DNA from: JAWLCG01 sp041687295
GTDB taxonomy: Bacteria > Planctomycetota > Phycisphaerae > SM23-33 > FEN-1343
Reading direction: 5' to 3'
Assembly: GCA_041687295.1 (NCBI GenBank)
Contig: JAWLCG010000163.1
Location: 1 to 10,634, forward strand
DNA: 10,634 nucleotides
Shown here: positions 5,853 to 10,634 of the stretch, in pieces
Numbering within the stretch: position 1 is the stretch's first letter
Layout of the letters: the number at the start of each line of letters is the position of its first letter
The notes under the pieces: generated by a model
Seen by the model: the letters and a program-made list of their open reading frames with translations, nothing else
What the model was told of the DNA's origin: nothing
The model's database searches: none
Made by a program: the position numbers and the translations under genes

Positions 5853-6631
5853 CGAGCGGATCGAGCTGGAAGCGTTACGTCGGCTCGGGCCATACGCTGG
5901 TGGCCGCCGGCGTGCTGGTGGTCGGCGCGATCGTCTGGAACGTGGTGCTGCCCTCGCTGAAGCTGGCGCTGGTCAAGGAGCGGGTGGACCTGCACGCCCC
6001 GCTGACGGGGTTTCCCGAGAAGATCGGGCCCTACGAGCTGATCCACAAGGCCGAGCTGCGCGAGGACACGATCGAGCTGCTGGGCACCGAGGACTTCATC
6101 AGCTGGCTCTACGTGGACACCCGCACGGTCGAGGCGGGGCTGCCGCCGGTGATGGTGAGGCTGCACGTGGCCTACTACACGGGCCTGCGTGACGCCGTGC
6201 CTCACGTGCCGGACAACTGCTACATCGCCTCGGGTGCCACCGCGGCCGGCGCCGACACCACCCGCTGGCAGGCGCCCGAGATGCCCGAGGCCTGGGCAGC
6301 CTGGCGGGACGTGGAGGTCCACCGCTCGCGATTCGCGATGCTCGACGGCTCGGCCAGCACGGTCTTCTACCTGTTCAATGTCAACGGCCGGCCAATGACC
6401 GACCGCTGGGACGTTCGCGGCGAGCTGGCCGATTTCCGCAAGAAGTACTGCTACTACGCCAAGATCGAGCTGACGGCCTATCGCCAGACCGGCCCCAAGG
6501 GCGGACTGGTGCCGCTGGAGGCCGAAGCGGCAGAGGCAGCCTGCGAGGCTTTTTTTAGTGACACCCTTTTTGGTATCCTGAGCCGCATGGCCTCGGCCGA
6601 GGAGATCCAGGCCCTCGAGGCCAGCCGGTAG
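5849..6631 (+). CDS. Exosortase-associated EpsI/DUF3485 protein
   Basis: This 260-residue protein is the usual partner of exosortases; its biochemical role is not settled, though it belongs to exopolysaccharide and protein-sorting gene sets. Residues 17-37 form one membrane helix, which places the remainder in the periplasm. The body (about 50-215) has the DUF3485 pattern: PLTGFPEKIGPYEL (51-64), the strand RLHVAYYTGL (104-113), then PHVPDNCY (118-125) with a conserved-type Cys124, and a late YLFNVNG strand (174-180). Family proteins often run to about 200-230 residues, so the segment after about 215 looks like an extension. The DNA encoding residues 234-244 is unusually AT-rich, with a T7 run. 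Translation is coupled to exosortase by an ATGA overlap. A gap of 67 bases leads to the TPR gene. Confidence 0.88.
   Translation: MTSGSSWKRYVGSGHTLVAAGVLVVGAIVWNVVLPSLKLALVKERVDLHAPLTGFPEKIGPYELIHKAELREDTIELLGTEDFISWLYVDTRTVEAGLPPVMVRLHVAYYTGLRDAVPHVPDNCYIASGATAAGADTTRWQAPEMPEAWAAWRDVEVHRSRFAMLDGSASTVFYLFNVNGRPMTDRWDVRGELADFRKKYCYYAKIELTAYRQTGPKGGLVPLEAEAAEAACEAFFSDTLFGILSRMASAEEIQALEASR
6538..6556 (+). terminator. Terminator-like hairpin plus T7 inside the epsI-like coding region
   Basis: AGCCT (6538-6542), loop GCG and AGGCT (6546-6550) form a 5-bp stem, with seven T at 6550-6556 directly after it. The shape is that of an intrinsic terminator, but the stem is short and the site lies 75 bases before the gene's stop. 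It might cause partial termination or pausing before the TPR gene, or it may be chance. Confidence 0.3.
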
Positions 6632-6652
6632 TTCCGCCGCGGCGGCGGCCCC

Positions 6653-6671
6653 GTCCGGAACGTACCCGGAC
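6653..6671 (+). promoter_or_regulatory. Intercistronic hairpin before the TPR gene
   Basis: GTCCGG (6653-6658) pairs with CCGGAC (6666-6671) around a 7-base loop. A perfect 12-base palindrome, CCGCCGCGGCGG (6634-6645), lies just before it, directly after the epsI-like stop. The hairpin ends 5 bases before the AGGAAAGGA ribosome site (6677-6685). It may adjust mRNA stability or translation between the two genes. Confidence 0.35.
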
Positions 6672-6698
6672 TCCCCAGGAAAGGACGAGAGCACCCAT

Positions 6699-9600
6699 AT
6701 GCCCAAGAAGAAACTCAACCGCAAGCTCCTCATCGTTCTAATCAGCATCGGCACGGTCGGCCTGGCCGTGGCCGTGGCGGCCGCGATCTACCTGCGCCCC
6801 AAGGACCCGTCGGTCTTCCTGGCCCGCTCGCAGGAGGCCAAGGAACGGGGCGAGTGGCTCGAGGCCAACAAGAACTTCCACGCCGCCGTCACCGTCTCGC
6901 GCAAGATGCCCGAGCGGAATATCGAGATTCGCCTGCAGTACGTGGACTTCCTGGACGAGCGGCTGGCCAACGACACCACGCTCAACGAGGAGAGCAAGCG
7001 CCAGCTCCGCCAGGTGCGCCACGGCCAGTTCGCCGAGATCGTCAACATCGACCCCAAGCACCAGCTCGCCCAGCAGATGCTGACCGACAACGCCTGGGAG
7101 GTCGCCCAGGCCACGCAGGACTGGGAGGGCTTCCTCAGCGAGTCGGCCAAGATGGTCGCCCTCACGCCGGACGACCCCGACCTGCACATGCGCCGCGCGC
7201 AGGCGCACATGGTCCTGGGGCAGATGAAGCCCGACCACCTCGAGTTGGCCACGCAGGCGTACGCCGAGGCCATCCGCCTGGCGCCCGAGTCGAGCGAGTA
7301 CTGGATCAACTGGGCGGACTTCCTGGCCTTCCGCCAGAACCTCCAGGGGGCCGAGGACAAGTACCTCGAGGCCCTCGAGCAGCTGCCCGACGCGGTGCCG
7401 CTGCGGATGGCCTACGCCCGCTTCCTGCTGGCCCGCAACCGCCCCAGCGAGGCCCTCGCCCAGCTGCAGGCCGCCGAGCAGCAGCCCGAAAAGGACGCCG
7501 AGGACCTGCTGGCCCTGGCGACCTACTACATGATCCAGGCGCCCGAGGCGGGCAAGCTCCAGCAGCCGGACGAGGCCTTCGCCCTGCTCCAGCAGGTCGT
7601 CACGATGGACCCGACGTCGGTGACGGCCTTCCGCGAGCTGGCCAGGCTCTACGCCGGGCGCGACCAACTCGAGACCGGCCTGGACCTGCTGCGGCAGGGC
7701 CTGGCCAACCTCGAGGCGATGCGCGGCGAGCGCGACCTGGCCGACCTGAGCCTCGAGGAGCGCCGGCGCTACCTGACCGGCCATCACAGCCTGCGGGTGC
7801 TGCTGGGCGAGCTGATGCTCAGCCGGCTGCCGCTGGACGAGCAGGCCCGCGAGGTTGCCCTGGCCGAGGTCGAGGAGCAACTGGCCTGGATCGAGGAGCG
7901 CAACCCCCGCAACCCCTACGTGCCGAAGTTCCGCGGCCGACTCGCCTACATCCGCGGCGACCTGGTCGAGGCCGCCGTGCAGCTGCGCCAGGCCTACGAC
8001 ATCATGGGCACCGGCGATCCGCACACGGCGTATCTGCTGTCGAACATCTACCTAGTCCGCCAGCAGTACGGCGAGGCCGCCCGCCTGCTCGAGCAGCTCT
8101 CGGCGGCCCTGCCCGGCCAGCCCGAGTTCCGCATCCAGCAGGTCCGCCTGCAGCTGGCCTTTAAGAGGGCCGACGAGGCCCGCGCCATCGTCCAGAACCT
8201 GCTGCGGCAGGACCGCGCCGTCGACGGCAACCTGCTCAGCGACGCCCAGCGCCAGGAGCTGGCGCAGCTGTCGGCGCAGATCGCCACCCAGATCGAGGGC
8301 GGCGCCCTCCAGGTGAGCCTGCCCGAACAGATCACCGAGGCCGACATCCTCCCGCTGACCCGCCAGGCGACCACGCTGCTGCTGGGTGGCGACGCCGCCC
8401 AGGCCGTGCAGATCTACGAGGCCATCCACGCCCAGCAGCCCGAGCACCTGCCCACGCTCTCGCGGCTGATCCAGCTGCACGCCCTGCTGAACAACCGTCA
8501 GCGGGCCCTGGGGCTGCTGGACCAGGCCATCGCGATGAGCCCCGGCGACGAGCGCCTCGCCCTGCAGAAGGCGATCCTGGAAGCCCCCGACCGCGCCAGC
8601 CGAGACAAGCTGACCCTGGACTACCTCAGCGGCATGGAGCCCGGCGTCGAGCGCGAGCTGAGCCTGGCCGCCTACTACCGCCGTCAGAACGATCCCGATC
8701 TCTACCGCCGGCACCTCGAGGCCGCCCGCGCCCTGGACCCCGCCCAGGAGGGCGCCATCCGCGAGCTGTTTGCCCTGCTGGTCAGCCAGCGGCAGTTCGA
8801 AGACGCCCAGAAGATCGTCGACGCCGCCGCTCAGCACAACACCGACGGCTACCAGGGCCAGGAGTTCCAGGCCCGGCTCGACCTCGCCCGCGAGCAGTGG
8901 GACGCCGCCATCGCCAAGCTCCAGGCGATCCTCGGCAAGGACCCGATCAACAGCGTCGCCCAGACGCTGCTGGGCGAGGCCTACTTCCGCAAGGGCGACC
9001 TGGTCCACGCGGAGGAGGCCTTCACCCGCGCCCGCGAGCAGAACCCCACCAACGCCGAGGCGTGCCTGGGCCTCTCGCGGGTCCGCGAGCAGCAGGGCGA
9101 CATGGACCGCTACGTCCAGCTCATCAAGGACGCCTACCGCCTGGCGCCCAACAACCCGACGATCCGCAGCCGATACATGCTGATCCAGGACGTCGAGGGC
9201 GACCCGCTCGAGGCCATCCGCCGCCGCGAGCAGATCGCCCAGGAGAACCAGGCCGCCTTCGAGCAGGGCCAGACCGAGTTGGACACGGTGAACATGCTTC
9301 GGCTGGCCGAGCTGTACCGCCGCGTCCGCCCGCCCCAGCTGGACAAGGCCGAGCGCGTCTACCGCTACCTCTACGAGCAGTACCGCGGCCAGGGCGAGCA
9401 GGGCCTCTCGATCCTCCAGGCCCTGGTGGGCCTGCTGCAGGAGCAGAACCGCTTCGAGGAGGGCCTGGCCCTACTGGACCAGGCCGCCCAGGACGAGCCG
9501 GACAAGACGGCCGTCGCGGTCACCCGCTCGATGTACCTGTTCAGCGCCCGGCAGTTCGAGCCGGCCCGCCAGACGCTCGACGCGGCCATCGCGGCCGCCC

Positions 9601-10634
9601 CGCAGGACCCCCGGCCCCAGGAGGTGCTCGCCCAGCAGGCCGAGACCCTCGGGCAGTTCGACGTGGGCATCGAGGCCATCCGCCGCGTCATCAAATTGCA
9701 GCCCGACCAGCCCCAGGCCGTGCACAACCTCGCCCGCCTGCTGATCCGCTCCGGGCGGTTCGACGAGGCCCACCAGCAGCTCGACGCCCTGATCGCACGC
9801 GACCCCAAGGACCTGACGGCCCTGGACCTCAGCGGCATGGCCTACCTCGCCCAGGAGAAGCTCGAGCAGGCCCGCGAGCAGTTCGACCGCGTCCTGGTGA
9901 TCGATCCGCGCAACGTCCAGGCCCTGCTGCATCGCTCCGGCGTCAGCCAGATGGACAACGACCTGGCCCGCGCCCTGATGGACCTGGAGCAGGCCCTGCT
10001 GCTGCAGCGGTCGCCGGAGATCGCCCGCCAGATCGCCATGGTGCACGTGCAGCGGGGCGACGTGCCCCGGGCCAAGCAGGTCCTGGAGACCTACTGGCGC
10101 GAGCAGCCCGGCGACAGCGCCATGCTGCAGGACCTGGTGAACCTCTACCTCCGCACGCAGGACTGGACGAACCTCGAGGGCCTGCTGGCGCAGCTGCGGC
10201 AGCAGAGCGGGGAGAACCCCCAGTTTGACCTGCTGGAGGCCCTGATGTGGGAGCGTCGCGGCAACGCCGCTCGCCGGGCCGATGCGATGGGCCGATGGTA
10301 CAGCCGCCGCGAGGCCGACAGCCCGGCCGTGCTGGGCTACGTCGAGGCCCTCATCCTCGCTGGCCGGGCCGACCAGGCCATCCAGGTCGCCAACCAGTGG
10401 CTGGGCCACCCGACCATGGCCATCGAGGCCCAGGCCCTGCTGGGCCGGGCCCAGATCGCCGCCGGCCAGGAGGCCCAGGGCCTGGCCAGCTTCCGCCAGG
10501 CCTTCGCCAGCTGCCGCGGCAGCCAGCCCCAGAGCCTGGTCAACCAGCTCCGCGAGGCCCTGGGCCATCCCCGCGACGGCCAGGTGCTCCAGCAGTGGCT
10601 CGCCGAGGGCGACCAGTGGGCCGTCCTGGTGGGC
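6699..10634 (+). CDS. Giant membrane-anchored TPR-repeat protein (3' end outside window)
   Basis: The frame is open from 6699 to the last base, giving 1312 residues with no stop, so the C-terminus is missing. A basic start (MPKKKLNRK) and a hydrophobic helix (about 10-32) form an uncleaved signal anchor, placing the rest in the periplasm. From about 38 onward the chain is helical TPR-type repeats. Clear units include 751-785 (GEAYFRKGD, then AEEAFTRA and NPTN), 1003-1037 (LARLLIRSGRFDEA) and 1038-1072 (GMAYLAQEKLEQA, then IDPRN). Many other units are diverged. No enzyme motif is seen. TPR proteins such as PrsT accompany exosortase/PEP-CTERM gene sets, but PrsT is a lipoprotein and this one lacks a lipobox, so orthology is doubtful. 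A scaffold for secretion or glycan assembly is inferred. AGGAAAGGA (6677-6685) is 13 bases upstream, a rather long spacing. Confidence 0.9.
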   Translation, partial: MPKKKLNRKLLIVLISIGTVGLAVAVAAAIYLRPKDPSVFLARSQEAKERGEWLEANKNFHAAVTVSRKMPERNIEIRLQYVDFLDERLANDTTLNEESKRQLRQVRHGQFAEIVNIDPKHQLAQQMLTDNAWEVAQATQDWEGFLSESAKMVALTPDDPDLHMRRAQAHMVLGQMKPDHLELATQAYAEAIRLAPESSEYWINWADFLAFRQNLQGAEDKYLEALEQLPDAVPLRMAYARFLLARNRPSEALAQLQAAEQQPEKDAEDLLALATYYMIQAPEAGKLQQPDEAFALLQQVVTMDPTSVTAFRELARLYAGRDQLETGLDLLRQGLANLEAMRGERDLADLSLEERRRYLTGHHSLRVLLGELMLSRLPLDEQAREVALAEVEEQLAWIEERNPRNPYVPKFRGRLAYIRGDLVEAAVQLRQAYDIMGTGDPHTAYLLSNIYLVRQQYGEAARLLEQLSAALPGQPEFRIQQVRLQLAFKRADEARAIVQNLLRQDRAVDGNLLSDAQRQELAQLSAQIATQIEGGALQVSLPEQITEADILPLTRQATTLLLGGDAAQAVQIYEAIHAQQPEHLPTLSRLIQLHALLNNRQRALGLLDQAIAMSPGDERLALQKAILEAPDRASRDKLTLDYLSGMEPGVERELSLAAYYRRQNDPDLYRRHLEAARALDPAQEGAIRELFALLVSQRQFEDAQKIVDAAAQHNTDGYQGQEFQARLDLAREQWDAAIAKLQAILGKDPINSVAQTLLGEAYFRKGDLVHAEEAFTRAREQNPTNAEACLGLSRVREQQGDMDRYVQLIKDAYRLAPNNPTIRSRYMLIQDVEGDPLEAIRRREQIAQENQAAFEQGQTELDTVNMLRLAELYRRVRPPQLDKAERVYRYLYEQYRGQGEQGLSILQALVGLLQEQNRFEEGLALLDQAAQDEPDKTAVAVTRSMYLFSARQFEPARQTLDAAIAAAPQDPRPQEVLAQQAETLGQFDVGIEAIRRVIKLQPDQPQAVHNLARLLIRSGRFDEAHQQLDALIARDPKDLTALDLSGMAYLAQEKLEQAREQFDRVLVIDPRNVQALLHRSGVSQMDNDLARALMDLEQALLLQRSPEIARQIAMVHVQRGDVPRAKQVLETYWREQPGDSAMLQDLVNLYLRTQDWTNLEGLLAQLRQQSGENPQFDLLEALMWERRGNAARRADAMGRWYSRREADSPAVLGYVEALILAGRADQAIQVANQWLGHPTMAIEAQALLGRAQIAAGQEAQGLASFRQAFASCRGSQPQSLVNQLREALGHPRDGQVLQQWLAEGDQWAVLVG

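Noticed and set aside
6738..8024. Minus-strand open frame opposite the TPR gene, with others at 8052-9008 and 9471-10568
   Set aside because: They are long only because stops are rare in this GC-rich DNA. They mirror the TPR repeats and have no ribosome site or family features.
8897..10228. 443-residue + strand open frame inside the TPR gene
   Set aside because: It is Arg/Pro/Gly-rich, in a different frame from the continuous 1312-codon frame with clear TPR units.
1..10634. tRNA or rRNA genes, insertion-sequence transposase, or attachment site
   Set aside because: No cloverleaf arms, rRNA-like conserved text, transposase motifs or integration-site pairs were seen on either strand.

Overview
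The window is very GC-rich DNA with third codon positions almost always G or C. It most likely comes from a free-living bacterium of the Planctomycetota, perhaps the Phycisphaerae. That placement is an inference. It rests on the exosortase/EpsI pair beside a Wza-type export lipoprotein and a giant TPR protein, and on palindrome-rich intergenic DNA of the kind I associate with that phylum. No rRNA, tRNA or other firm marker is present.

Left part (1-1716): a secreted protein of unknown function with two similar, OB-fold-like beta-rich segments (105-1361) is followed by a hairpin that may end its transcript. A 65-residue DUF2795-type protein (1519-1716) comes next, preceded by a possible -10 element and a strong leader hairpin.

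Middle (1717-3234): about 470 bases without a gene hold a cluster of palindromes and short repeats that look like dispersed intergenic elements. A NeuD/PglD-type sugar O- or N-acetyltransferase lies on the minus strand (2858-2190). A divergent intergenic region of about 375 bases follows, with a sigma70-like promoter pointing right.

Right part (3235-10634): four genes run rightward as a probable operon. They encode a Wza/KpsD-like polysaccharide export lipoprotein, an exosortase with an intact Cys/Arg/His triad, an EpsI/DUF3485 partner overlapping it by ATGA, and a membrane-anchored TPR protein of at least 1312 residues. The last gene has no stop codon in the window, so its C-terminus lies outside.

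Together these look like one end of an exopolysaccharide/exosortase locus. The acetyltransferase could modify a sugar precursor, the lipoprotein would form or gate the outer-membrane exit, and exosortase plus EpsI would process C-terminally tagged surface proteins. The TPR protein would act as a periplasmic scaffold. No sortable PEP-CTERM-like substrate, glycosyltransferase or Wzc/GumC co-polymerase lies inside the window.

Points most worth a second look: the large low-complexity insertion that splits the first SLBB domain of the export protein; a hairpin plus T7 tract inside the 3' end of the epsI-like gene; the palindrome cluster at 1736-2150 with two mutually exclusive hairpins; and the unexplained duplicated secreted protein.
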